Source of the DNA: Bacteroides finegoldii DSM 17565
GTDB lineage: Bacteria > Bacteroidota > Bacteroidia > Bacteroidales > Bacteroidaceae
NCBI RefSeq assembly: GCF_000156195.1
Contig: NZ_GG688324.1
Location: forward strand, 1-64,000
Reading direction: 5' to 3'
Length of the DNA stretch: 64,000 bases
A model generated the notes under the pieces. The model was not told where the DNA came from. It made no database searches and saw nothing but the letters and a program-made list of their open reading frames with translations. Both the position numbers and the translations under genes were made by a program. The stretch's first letter is position 1, and each line of letters starts with the position of its first letter. Below are positions 1 through 7,016 of the stretch, piece after piece.

Positions 1-220
1 CACCTTTGGAAGGGTCGCACGTTCTATACAAACACATTATCTGGATATAATCAATTTCTTTGAAAGGAGGGCAACCAATGCCGCAGCAGAGTCATTCAAT
101 GCTAAAATCAAAGCATTTAGAGCACAGTTCAGAGGAGTAAGAGATAGAGCTTTTTTCTTATATAGACTTGCTAAATTATATGCTTAAATATAGAATCCCT
201 CAGATTGTTACGTTGACCCC
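1..220 (+). mobile_element. Right end of an insertion sequence (ISAon1-like)
   Basis: The transposase stop is at 187. About 13-33 bases further lies a likely terminal repeat ending in GTTGACCCC near 220, similar from memory to the ends of this IS group. The exact edge, the left end and the target-site duplication cannot be seen. The leftward gene that stops at 200 would take its last five or six codons from the IS end, so the insertion probably truncated it. Confidence 0.5.
2..187 (+). CDS. ISAon1-type transposase, C-terminal end only
   Basis: An open frame enters from outside the window and ends with TAA at 185-187, giving 61 residues. The sequence around ERRATNAAAESFNAKIKAFR and the ending FFLYRLAKLYA match, from memory, the C-terminus of the ISAon1-type DDE transposases common in Bacteroides, which catalyse cut-and-paste movement of their own insertion sequence. 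The last acidic residue of the DDE triad is probably the Glu in AAAESFN (inference). The N-terminal part and any companion N-terminal-region ORF lie to the left of the window, so it cannot be judged whether the element is intact. Confidence 0.75.
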   Translation, partial: TFGRVARSIQTHYLDIINFFERRATNAAAESFNAKIKAFRAQFRGVRDRAFFLYRLAKLYA

Positions 221-754
221 ATTTCGCCTACCTTCGGGAACAAAAGGATGAACTGTAACTAAATCTTTATCATCCTTCTGATCTCTCTTAAAATTAACAA
301 TTTGTTTTAAGGCATCATTATGAGCAGTCCTTGCAGCAACATATTTTGATTCTCCAAACAGAATAATGTCATTTAGATTTACCGAATAGAAGTCAAAACC
401 CGGATTTTGAGCTACCTGAGTAGCAATGAGCTCTCCTATAGGTATATCAAGGTACCCATAACGATTAACAACTCCTTGCCGTGCAAGTTCTGAAACGACA
501 AGTTCCCCGGAATGAGAATCCACAGCGGTAAGGTTACCATCATTAAGGTGATTTGCTATCGTTCTAACGGTAGGTTCTACTCTTGCATATAAAGACTGTC
601 TAAGATATTCTGGCAAAAATGAATCAATCCAACTCATATTTGCAAGAGAGACAAATATATGGCGGATTGTTAACTGAAGATTATTAGGTCGAATACGTAA
701 TAATCTAATGTGAGGTTGATGAAAACTACGATCACAAACAATGGTAAATGGCAT
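200..754 (-). CDS. Putative PD-(D/E)XK-type nuclease, 3' end probably cut by IS
   Basis: The 184-residue product is not recognised by family. Residues 84-137 show a pattern seen in PD-(D/E)XK nucleases: Glu108 (IGELIA), Asp121 (GFDFYS), then a hydrophobic strand ending in Glu135-Ser136-Lys137 (ILFGESKY), which supplies the E-x-K. A similar GESK strand is present in HamA-like (DUF1837) defence nucleases, but that link is a guess. The gene begins 11 bases after the stop of the AlbA_2 gene, so the two probably form an operon. Its last codons overlap the presumed IS end, so the native C-terminus is probably lost. A start at the internal Met40 (MSWIDSF) is possible. Confidence 0.5.
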   Translation of the reverse strand: MPFTIVCDRSFHQPHIRLLRIRPNNLQLTIRHIFVSLANMSWIDSFLPEYLRQSLYARVEPTVRTIANHLNDGNLTAVDSHSGELVVSELARQGVVNRYGYLDIPIGELIATQVAQNPGFDFYSVNLNDIILFGESKYVAARTAHNDALKQIVNFKRDQKDDKDLVTVHPFVPEGRRNGVNVTI

Positions 755-765
755 ATTATCACAAT

Positions 766-2154
766 TTAGTCGTTATAAGAATAGAGAATATAGTAACCTC
801 CTGTTTTCTTGGAACCTTTATGCTCTATTATTCCATTATCAATGAGCCGTTTAACTATTCTTCGTATTGTTCTGACACTTTTATTTGTTTGCTGAATCAA
901 AGTGTTCGCTGTTATGCCAGGAGTAGCTTTGATACAATCAAAGACTAATTGCTCAGTGCCATTTAATGTGCCATTTAATGTGCCATTTAATGTGCCATCT
1001 GTGAAATTATTGGTCTTAACCCGCTTCATGAAGGTGACTGTAAAGAAGCCTTGGGTGTCAAATTTCGGCTCTGGTAACCCAGCTTCTTTCATCAATCTAC
1101 GCATACGGGGAATGCCGGATCCTACTTTTTCAACAACCTGCATTCTTGTGAAGAGTCCAAAGATGAGAGGATTACGACTCATGCTCTTATGACCAAATTC
1201 TGCCGCTACTATTGGTAATAATCCACCGGGATTTGATATTTCAACTCGATTATCATATACCTCCACCATAATTGTACCACCCTCTTCATATAAGTCGCGG
1301 TGACAAATGGCGTTCATAATGGACTCTTTAAAAACATCAAGAGGAATTTCCCATATTTCTTCACGGGGTCCTGTACCTTTGATAATGTATTCAACTTCAA
1401 GTTTACTCTCTATCCACGAAAGAGCATTAATATATTGCTGATAAAGAGGACTACCAAAAGTTTTGTCATCTATGATATGCACCTTATCAAGTCCTTTGAA
1501 ACGAAGACACCTGATAATTGCATGGGGAAATTTGTGCTCTGGCTCGCGTCCAAAGAAGAGAGCCGTGGCATTTTTAGCAATACCTTCCTCTGTCAAGAGT
1601 TCAAGACTTTCAAATAGCCTTCTGAGAGGCAATGTATCTGAAAGATTTGCCATTTCCATAAAGGTTTGTAAATTGCGAGGCTCAATATCTTTATCAATAT
1701 TAAACCATCGACAAGGAATGGCATCATAAAAAATCTTGGCGCACTCAGCAAAGAATGCCCGTATCTCTTCAGCAGAACGAAGTTTCTGACAATTGGCTCC
1801 TTCTCTAACGTATATAACACCTCCCGTAATATATGGCTTATCTTTACCACTAGGAACGTCAATGACCCATACCTGTTTACCTTCGACATCAACAGGATAA
1901 AACTCACATCTCAATGCAGGAGAAATTTCACCAATCGTATCTTGAATGGCAGAACGTTTATTGTTATCAATCTCTGCGCCAATAATCTGATTATTATTAT
2001 CAACTCCGATAAGAACATAACCACCAGCTGCATTGGCAAAGCTCGCAACCTCATCGGAGATTTCCTTAACCTTAGAAGGCACACTACGTTTGAAGTCCAC
2101 ATTATAGCCTTCGCCTCCTTTCACAAGTTCTTGTATCTGTAATGCTTTTAACAT
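766..2154 (-). CDS. AlbA_2 (Schlafen-type) ATP-binding regulator with winged helix
   Basis: 462 residues. The N-terminus (about 10-125) is an AlbA_2 domain, with the marks YNVDFKRSVPS and EVASFANAAGGYVLIGV. The middle part (about 280-390) is a GHKL/RecG-like HATPase_c_4 segment: ESIMNAICHRDL, EISNPGG and VGSGIPRM. The C-terminus (about 410-460) is a winged helix with TIRRIVKRLIDNG. Proteins of this design are usually annotated as putative transcriptional regulators or RecG-like ATP-binding proteins, and some belong to phage-defence operons; their biochemistry is mostly unknown. A GTLN tetrapeptide repeat links the ATPase and winged-helix parts. It is the first gene of a two-gene operon with the putative nuclease. 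A TAnnTTTG element almost touches the start codon. Confidence 0.8.
   Translation of the reverse strand: MLKALQIQELVKGGEGYNVDFKRSVPSKVKEISDEVASFANAAGGYVLIGVDNNNQIIGAEIDNNKRSAIQDTIGEISPALRCEFYPVDVEGKQVWVIDVPSGKDKPYITGGVIYVREGANCQKLRSAEEIRAFFAECAKIFYDAIPCRWFNIDKDIEPRNLQTFMEMANLSDTLPLRRLFESLELLTEEGIAKNATALFFGREPEHKFPHAIIRCLRFKGLDKVHIIDDKTFGSPLYQQYINALSWIESKLEVEYIIKGTGPREEIWEIPLDVFKESIMNAICHRDLYEEGGTIMVEVYDNRVEISNPGGLLPIVAAEFGHKSMSRNPLIFGLFTRMQVVEKVGSGIPRMRRLMKEAGLPEPKFDTQGFFTVTFMKRVKTNNFTDGTLNGTLNGTLNGTEQLVFDCIKATPGITANTLIQQTNKSVRTIRRIVKRLIDNGIIEHKGSKKTGGYYILYSYND
956..998 (-). repeat. In-frame 12-bp tandem repeat in the AlbA_2 gene
   Basis: The plus strand carries GTGCCATTTAAT three times without change (956-967, 968-979, 980-991), then the start of a fourth unit. 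On the coding strand each unit adds the residues GTLN, giving a GTLNGTLNGTLNGT linker. The unit is a multiple of three, so gain or loss of copies keeps the frame and only alters linker length. Confidence 0.9.
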
Positions 2155-2158
2155 AGTA

Positions 2159-2166
2159 CAAAGTTA
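2159..2166 (-). promoter_or_regulatory. -7 promoter element of the AlbA_2 gene
   Basis: On the minus strand TAACTTTG fits the Bacteroides TAnnTTTG -7 element. It lies only four bases before the ATG at 2154, so transcription would start at or very near the start codon. Either the mRNA is leaderless or translation starts further in. Confidence 0.45.
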
Positions 2167-2468
2167 CGGAAATTTTTGGGATTAGTTGTTATCATTGAAT
2201 GATTTATATCAGTTATATGTGACGGTTTCTCCAATAAAGTAATAATTCTTTGAGAATAATGTCGATATCTTACTCTTTCTCAAATAAAAACTCTGTTTTT
2301 TTGAAAATCATCTTCATGCTTGTTCCGTCATTGCTGTGCAAGATAATTTTTCCGTTCTGTCTGATTGCTTCCATGATAAAAACTTGTTTTTGTAAATACT
2401 ATCGTAGATTAGGACAAAGGTTTCTTTGCCTACTTTCTTATCCGCCATCATGCTCATGAAAGAAAGTA

Positions 2469-2484
2469 GGCGGCTTTCGCCGCC
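2469..2484 (-). terminator. Terminator of the PcfJ/PcfK small-gene cluster
   Basis: GGCGGC, a four-base loop and GCCGCC form a tight hairpin nine bases past the stop of the last cluster gene. In the leftward direction it is followed by the T-rich run TACTTTCTTTC, as expected for a rho-independent terminator. Confidence 0.6.
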
Positions 2485-2492
2485 CACCTCCC

Positions 2493-2807
2493 TTAAAAAC
2501 GGGTGTAAAGCCCCGTCACCATCGTGAACATTTCCTCCAGCATATCGCAATATATCCCCTCGTGCGTTTCTATGTCTTTCGTCTTGCACTCGAATGTCTT
2601 TTTGCTGAACGTCCTGCGGTAGAAGCGCATATTGTAGAGGTCTGCCCCTGCATCATAGATGATGTCAAGGCGGTTGGCACTCGTCTTGTTCCTCGCAAGG
2701 CTCATGCGTAAGCCGTTGCCCATGTCTATGAAGTCTTTGCTCCCCGTCATGGCGGCAAAGCGTCTGCCACCTATCTGCTCCAAAATTGTCTTTGCTATCA
2801 TATTCAT
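2493..2807 (-). CDS. Conserved small protein of a conjugative-element cluster
   Basis: The start is taken at MNMIAKTILEQIGG because the sequence upstream of it in the same frame overlaps the neighbouring gene and is not protein-like. The product is 104 residues, soluble, with no signal or membrane segment. It reads like a family of short proteins found in Bacteroidales integrative elements and phages (marks: GGRRFAAMTGSKDF, FYRRTFSKKTF), function unknown. It is the last gene of the leftward cluster and is followed at once by a terminator. A start two codons further in (MIAKT, 2801) is equally possible. Confidence 0.65.
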   Translation of the reverse strand: MNMIAKTILEQIGGRRFAAMTGSKDFIDMGNGLRMSLARNKTSANRLDIIYDAGADLYNMRFYRRTFSKKTFECKTKDIETHEGIYCDMLEEMFTMVTGLYTRF

Positions 2808-2854
2808 TCTTCTTTGGGTGCTATGTTCGGGCGGTGCGGACACCGCCCGAATGT

Positions 2855-3103
2855 TCAAAATTCTGTTTTCTCGGCTATGGGGGTGTTCCTTTCCAACCAT
2901 GTTTTCACACACTCCATATTATACTCGCTCGTTATGACTGCCGTATGGCTGTCAATGGCGGTAAACCGACTGCTCTCGTAGTCCTCTACCCATCCTTTAA
3001 GGGTTTCAACTCCCCACGCTTCGGCATCGTCAAAGATGCCGTCCAATTCCGTGATGGGCTTGCTGAACTTGACTATCAGCGTTTGGTAGCCTGATTCGTT
3101 CAT
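2855..3103 (-). CDS. Hypothetical 82-residue protein
   Basis: The start MNESGYQTLIVKF is chosen because GGAGG lies eight bases upstream and its ATG overlaps the TGA of the preceding DUF3873 gene (ATGA), a sign of coupled translation. The product is small, acidic and soluble (DGIFDDAEAWGVETLKGWVEDYE). No family is recognised. Its position within the PcfJ/PcfK cluster points to an accessory role in a conjugative element. Confidence 0.65.
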   Translation of the reverse strand: MNESGYQTLIVKFSKPITELDGIFDDAEAWGVETLKGWVEDYESSRFTAIDSHTAVITSEYNMECVKTWLERNTPIAEKTEF

Positions 3104-3330
3104 CGCTTGTCCTCCTTTCCTCTTTTTGCCGTCAGCCACTTGTCCCGTGCGGCTCGGCACTCGTCCAACGTGGGTTTCACACAAGAGAATAATTCCCCGT
3201 CCGTGTGGCGGTAGTCGTACTGCACAAGTGTCCGCTTGCGCCTGCCGATACCCGTTTGGAATTTCTCGTACTTCTCCGTACCTGCCTCTGTGCAGGTGCT
3301 AACTCCGTTGATGGTCATTCGTGTTGCCAT
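3100..3330 (-). CDS. DUF3873 family protein
   Basis: 76 residues. The sequence pattern NGVSTCTEAGTEKYEKF, then GIGRRKRTLVQYDYRHTDGELFSC and a C-terminal CRAARDKWL matches the DUF3873 family as remembered: short proteins found almost only in Bacteroidales conjugative transposons and plasmids. The molecular role is unknown. The stop overlaps the next start by ATGA. The family identity is the best single marker, with PcfJ and PcfK, that this cluster is of mobile origin. Confidence 0.8.
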   Translation of the reverse strand: MATRMTINGVSTCTEAGTEKYEKFQTGIGRRKRTLVQYDYRHTDGELFSCVKPTLDECRAARDKWLTAKRGKEDKR

Positions 3331-3348
3331 AATCGTTGCTTTTGATGG

Positions 3349-3606
3349 TTAGAAATGTACTGACAGCACTCTGTTCTGCATCACCATTTCGGGGGCGCTT
3401 GTGTAGCGTTGGTGCAGGTAGAAATGGTGTGAGCCGAAGCCGTAATGAAAGAACTTGTCAAGTTCGTGCTTCTTGGCGAAATCCTTGACGCCCGCCCTTA
3501 ACTGCCCCTCACTCTGACAAAGAGTGAGGAGGTTCATAAATTCAAGGAACATCGTGGGGATTTTATCGTCCCACAAGCATACCATGCTTTCAAATCTTAC
3601 TTCCAT
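3349..3606 (-). CDS. Hypothetical 85-residue protein
   Basis: A short soluble product beginning MEVRFESMVCLWDD, with no recognised domain and no signal or membrane segment. It lies 24 bases past the PcfJ-like gene stop and 18 bases before the DUF3873 gene, in the same direction, so it is probably co-transcribed. It is called a gene because the spacing is tight and the surrounding frames are all filled by cluster genes. Confidence 0.6.
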   Translation of the reverse strand: MEVRFESMVCLWDDKIPTMFLEFMNLLTLCQSEGQLRAGVKDFAKKHELDKFFHYGFGSHHFYLHQRYTSAPEMVMQNRVLSVHF

Positions 3607-3630
3607 ATCATTTTGTATTATAGGTTGATA

Positions 3631-4914
3631 TTATGCTGCGTTCATCCGCTGTTGTATCAGTCCGGCATTGTCTTCCACAAGTCGGATGATGCGGTCGTGG
3701 TACTCGGTGTTGGAATTGCATGCCCCTCTGCTCTGTACCACTTTCAGCGTTGTCAGTGAAACCTCTATCGTCTCAATCCGCTTTCCGTCAATGGTGGCGG
3801 AGAGGATTAGGGAGTCTTTTCTTCTATGGTAGCCACCCACGCAATGGTGCATGGCTTTTCCCTCTGCTTCCATTTCCTCCACGCTCTCAATAACTTTGAT
3901 AAGGATAAGGTTGTCGGAGAACATCAACCCGAAGAACATTCCTTTGTCTTTCAGATAGTTCTTCTCGTCCTCAATCGCCTTTTGCCGTTGCTGTTCCGTC
4001 CGCTCACGCTCCCTTTGCAGGTTGCGCTTTGCCACCAACTTGTCGTGTTCCGCTTTGAGGTCGGCAGGGCAGACGTATTTCGGGCTGTTCGTGTCCTTGC
4101 CAAAATGACGCAGGAGATCTATGGTGTCGCACCATACGGAGCCGTCTGAAATGGTGTAACCGTTGCGGATGCAAATCTTGACGGATGCCCAATATTGCTC
4201 CATGTCAAAGGAACTGCGAATATAGTAGCTCAACATGGCGTATTGCCCTGCCTTCAAGAGTGTTTCGGCTCGGCTGTCGGAAAGGATAGCCGTGAAAAGG
4301 TCATACGGCAGTGTGTTGTGATAGTCCCCGTTGAAACCGTTGCGTTTCAGTTCGGGGATGAAACGCTGTCGGGGATAGGTACACATAGGTGCTATATCGT
4401 ATGCGTGAAGTCCGTTGTTCTTGCGCACCTCCATGTCGCTGTATTCCGCCCATTGGTCGTAATACAACATTGACATACCACGAAGTCGGGCAACGGTGGT
4501 GGTTGTGCCTTTGGGCGAAATCCACCTCTGCACCACTTCATAAATGGAATACTCGGCTGCTTGCCCTGCCTTGTATCGGGACTTGACGAAGAAGAAGCGT
4601 ATCACTTGATACTGCTTGCTGGTGGTGACAATGGAGAAGTATTCATTCTCGCTGAAAACGCTCTTTCGGGTGCGCAACGCTTCCAACTGCATACCGCAAT
4701 GGGGGCAGGTGCATCCGCAAAGGGTGTCTGCAAGGTCGTGGTCGCTCTTCCACGAATGTCCGCACTCGGTACAGATGTTCGTGCCGTCCGCTCTCTTGAT
4801 TGCGTAGTGCTTGAAGCAATGACGGAAAGCGTATGCCTTTTGCGTGGCGGTCAATCTCGGTAGTCGCTTGCTCAGATGTGCGACTTCCTGCTGTATGTGT
4901 GTTCTCGGTTTCAT
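3631..4914 (-). CDS. pcfJ: PcfJ-like protein
   Basis: 427 residues. The N-terminal third holds a zinc-ribbon-like set of cysteines (CTEC near 48-51 and CGCTCPHC near 67-74). The C-terminal part carries the PcfJ hallmark HHCVGGYHRRKDSLILSA. PcfJ was named on the enterococcal conjugative plasmid pCF10, and homologues are frequent on Bacteroidales conjugative elements; no firm biochemical function is known. The ATG overlaps the TGA of the PcfK gene (ATGA at 4911-4914), so the pair is translationally coupled, the usual arrangement on these elements. Confidence 0.85.
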   Translation of the reverse strand: MKPRTHIQQEVAHLSKRLPRLTATQKAYAFRHCFKHYAIKRADGTNICTECGHSWKSDHDLADTLCGCTCPHCGMQLEALRTRKSVFSENEYFSIVTTSKQYQVIRFFFVKSRYKAGQAAEYSIYEVVQRWISPKGTTTTVARLRGMSMLYYDQWAEYSDMEVRKNNGLHAYDIAPMCTYPRQRFIPELKRNGFNGDYHNTLPYDLFTAILSDSRAETLLKAGQYAMLSYYIRSSFDMEQYWASVKICIRNGYTISDGSVWCDTIDLLRHFGKDTNSPKYVCPADLKAEHDKLVAKRNLQRERERTEQQRQKAIEDEKNYLKDKGMFFGLMFSDNLILIKVIESVEEMEAEGKAMHHCVGGYHRRKDSLILSATIDGKRIETIEVSLTTLKVVQSRGACNSNTEYHDRIIRLVEDNAGLIQQRMNAA

Positions 4915-5339
4915 AAGCCTAAATCAAATAATGAGGGTTGTTGTACTTCTTGGGTGGTCGCTTTGGTGGCGGTTCTCGGCTTGTTGCGGTTCTGCAACTT
5001 GCGGAGTTCCTCGTCTTGGTATTGTCGGATTGCGTTCTGACGTGCTTCCGCCCTTTCCTCTGCGGTAAGTTCCACCACGTGGTTCACGGCTATCTGACAC
5101 TGGATAGGCTTGCCCACCTCTATCTCGTTCTCGTCATAGTAGTGTATGGCTTGTCCGTATATCTCCCCGTCCGTGAAGCCGTTGCAACCGCTTTTCTGCA
5201 CATAGTTCAGAATGTAGGTCACGCAATCGTCTATGTTCTTGGCAGGGTTGCGGTAGTTCTTGGCAAAGAGCGCATCTTCCGTCGCACGTTGCTCCAAATA
5301 CATCTGTATCGTTCTCTTGAAATGGTCTGTCGTTTTCAT
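4911..5339 (-). CDS. pcfK: PcfK-like protein
   Basis: The start is taken at MKTTDHFKRTIQMYLEQRA. An upstream in-frame Met at 5366 would overlap the previous gene by 23 bases. The product has 142 residues: a conserved N-terminal part (NPAKNIDDCVTYILNYVQKSGCNGF), a region rich in charged residues (TAEERAEARQNAIRQYQDEELRKLQ, likely helical) and a C-terminal QQPSLFDLGL, a form typical of PcfK-like proteins. The role in conjugation is unproven. It is directly coupled to the PcfJ-like gene. Confidence 0.8.
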   Translation of the reverse strand: MKTTDHFKRTIQMYLEQRATEDALFAKNYRNPAKNIDDCVTYILNYVQKSGCNGFTDGEIYGQAIHYYDENEIEVGKPIQCQIAVNHVVELTAEERAEARQNAIRQYQDEELRKLQNRNKPRTATKATTQEVQQPSLFDLGL

Positions 5340-5343
5340 ATCG

Positions 5344-5601
5344 CTATATTTTTGATGGGTTGTCATTCAAATAAAGTATGTCGCAGTCCTCCACTTCGGC
5401 AGGAAGTCCGAAAAGCGGATAGCGTGAAAAGTATGGTTGTGCGTTTCCTTCCTCATCCGTAACGGGTGAAACGATTTGTACCTGCCAATCATTCATCCAT
5501 CTATCAATCAAGAGGATTTCATTGTCCGTCAATCCTGTTGCGTCCCCATTTATGAGGTAACATAAACTCCATGTAGGCATTTTTTCCGTTGTCTTGTTCA
5601 T
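5344..5601 (-). CDS. Small conserved element protein (DUF6926-like)
   Basis: The start is set at MNKTTEKMPTWSLCYL because the upstream part of the open frame is His/Arg-rich and antisense-like and overlaps the membrane-protein gene. The product is 85 residues, acidic (TDNEILLIDRWMNDW, EVEDCDILYLND). From memory it resembles DUF6926 proteins of Bacteroidales conjugative elements; this name is tentative. It sits four bases before the PcfK-like gene and 11 bases after the small membrane protein. Confidence 0.6.
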   Translation of the reverse strand: MNKTTEKMPTWSLCYLINGDATGLTDNEILLIDRWMNDWQVQIVSPVTDEEGNAQPYFSRYPLFGLPAEVEDCDILYLNDNPSKI

Positions 5602-5612
5602 GTCGGTAAGGA

Positions 5613-5828
5613 TTAAAGGGTGAATAACCAAAGGATGAAGCCGAAGAAGGCGATAGTGGAAAGGACAGCCACGATTATGCCTATCGCCACTCGGAACACT
5701 CCGTTTATTATCTCTCTTACGATACCCCAAAGGATGCCTAACACCCAAAGGGTGGTGCGCACGATTAGGGTGCATATCGCAAGCCCCATGTATTGCGTCA
5801 TTTGTCTGAAGTATACCGTTGCTGTCAT
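5613..5828 (-). CDS. Small two-pass membrane protein
   Basis: 71 residues from MTATVYFRQMTQYMG. Two hydrophobic segments are visible, about 16-32 (LAICTLIVRTTLWVLGIL) and about 42-68 (GVFRVAIGIIVAVLSTIAF), so it is predicted to be an inner-membrane protein. An earlier in-frame Met at 5864 would overlap the upstream gene by 29 bases and is less likely. No family is recognised. It lies within the PcfJ/PcfK cluster, where small membrane proteins are common. Confidence 0.6.
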   Translation of the reverse strand: MTATVYFRQMTQYMGLAICTLIVRTTLWVLGILWGIVREIINGVFRVAIGIIVAVLSTIAFFGFILWLFTL

Positions 5829-5835
5829 AGCCGTA

Positions 5836-6171
5836 TCATTTGTTAAGTTCCACGATGCTGTCAATCCTGCCGTAAAGGAAATTGCGGAGTGCGGTCTTGT
5901 CGGTAGCCTTGTATTCCGCCCAATGTCCGTATTGCTTCACGATGTAGGTTCGGAGAATGTCGGAGAAGTCAAACCTCCAGCCTTGCAAGGGGACTGCGCT
6001 CTTGAAATAGGTGTTGCTGTTCACTTTTTCGGTGAGCCAATCCTTTTCTTCTCGGTTCATCTGCCCTCCGTTGTTCAGTTTCTCACGTAGGATGTAAACC
6101 TTGCTGCCTTTCAGTGCGTCCAATGTCGGCACTTCCCAAGCCACGAATTTTGTTGCTATTGCTGTTCTCAT
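5836..6171 (-). CDS. Hypothetical 111-residue protein, first gene of the cluster
   Basis: Begins MRTAIATKFVAWEVPTLDALKG and ends DFSDILRTYIVKQYGHWAEY followed by a Leu-rich tail. It is soluble, with no recognised domain; similar short proteins occur upstream of PcfK on Bacteroidales mobile elements (memory only). It is the first gene of the leftward nine-gene cluster, so the promoter should lie in the AT-rich stretch 6172-6230, but no clear TAnnTTTG element is seen there on the minus strand. Confidence 0.6.
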   Translation of the reverse strand: MRTAIATKFVAWEVPTLDALKGSKVYILREKLNNGGQMNREEKDWLTEKVNSNTYFKSAVPLQGWRFDFSDILRTYIVKQYGHWAEYKATDKTALRNFLYGRIDSIVELNK

Positions 6172-6601
6172 ATCCGTTTTGTTTTTGATTTTTTATTTTA
6201 ATGCGGATTCAAGAGCTGAGGGAGTTGAGTTTCAAACTATCTTATCTGCCTCTCGTTTATCCGACATTTTTTTAATGCGTCTTTCTGTCGCATCGGTCGT
6301 TTTCGTTTCGGGTGCCTAAAAAGGTAGGGATTAGGGAATGCAAGGTTTTTCGGGAAAATACTACCCGAAGGGCTGGAGATTTTCCCAGAAAACAGGAGGC
6401 TTGACCTTGCTTTCCCGTACAATCCCGGAGTTACCTTTGCACCCAGCACGAAAATGACTGCTTGATGCGGCTCACTGAAAGGCGCGAAAATGGAGGTAAA
6501 CGGAAGTAGAGGCAGATTTGGCAGGAAAACTTCAAAAGGGAAATCCGTGAAAAATGGAATCTCCATCAAAAGAAAAGAACATATCCGGTAGTGTGAAACC
6601 G

Positions 6602-6688
6602 GGCAAACCACCTGCAAGGAAGTATGGTTTTATCTGTCCGGCCGGACGTGTCGGGGCGGGTAGATAAAATCATTCTTCCCGGTTTGCC
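6602..6688. repeat. Nested inverted repeats with central palindrome
   Basis: Outer arms GGCAAACC (6602-6609) and GGTTTGCC (6681-6688) enclose inner arms TTTTATCT (6628-6635) and AGATAAAA (6662-6669). Right after the left inner arm is the perfect palindrome GTCCGGCCGGAC (6636-6647). All arms match without a mismatch. Confidence 0.75.
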
Positions 6689-6827
6689 TGCTGTGGGTGA
6701 CGGCTTGCTCCATTTATGGACAAGCGGTCATACACGGCTTTCCGCTTCCGGCTCAAAGGAACAGCGAAAAAGAAAAATCATCTGAAAAGCCGTAAAAGCA
6801 CCTCTTTGGCATAAGCATAAAAGAAAT

Positions 6828-6877
6828 GGGCCTTGCCTCATCAGTCTAAACTGTTGTTTAGGCGTGAGGCAAAGCCC
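6828..6877 (+). terminator. Long hairpin, possible terminator or small-RNA end
   Basis: GGGCCTTGCCTCA (6828-6840) pairs with TGAGGCAAAGCCC (6865-6877) with one mismatch. Inside it CTAAAC (6846-6851) pairs with GTTTAG (6856-6861) around a four-base loop. TTTTC follows. A further pair GCATAAG (6809-6815) / CTTATGC (6887-6893) encloses the whole structure. Confidence 0.5.
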
Positions 6878-6992
6878 TTTTCTCCGCTTATGCGATAGTC
6901 GGCACACGTTCGTTCAAAATCCTTTTGTACGATGGTGTGCCCGAATAAAGCCGCTTTTACGGAAAAACTTGTATGAGATAGAAAAAAAATCA

Positions 6993-7016
6993 GGGAGATT
7001 CATATCAAAATCTCCC
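6993..7016. terminator. Bidirectional terminator hairpin
   Basis: GGGAGATT (6993-7000) and AATCTCCC (7009-7016) form a perfect 8-bp stem with an 8-base loop. GTTTTATTGTT follows on the plus strand and, after TG, a run of eight T follows on the minus strand, so it can stop transcription in both directions. Confidence 0.65.

Larger units (their letters stand above)
2155..2492. other. Intergenic stretch between AlbA_2 gene and small-gene cluster
   Basis: No convincing gene is seen. It holds the presumed promoter of the AlbA_2 gene (2159-2166) and, at its right side, the terminator of the small-gene cluster. A 12-bp perfect inverted repeat (GCCTACTTTCTT at 2428-2439 with its complement at 2460-2471) overlaps the terminator hairpin. 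Short reading frames here lack family-like sequence. Confidence 0.6.

Noticed and set aside
2250..2589. Short open frames on both strands between the AlbA_2 gene and the small-gene cluster
   Set aside because: No family-like sequence; the region is explained by promoter and terminator elements.
6237..6617. Leftward 126-codon open frame in the structured non-coding region
   Set aside because: Low-complexity Pro/Phe/Ser product, no start signal, crosses inverted repeats.
6554..6667. 37-codon rightward frame starting MESPSKEKN
   Set aside because: Lies within the nested inverted repeats; too short and unlike any recalled protein, so kept only as a remark.
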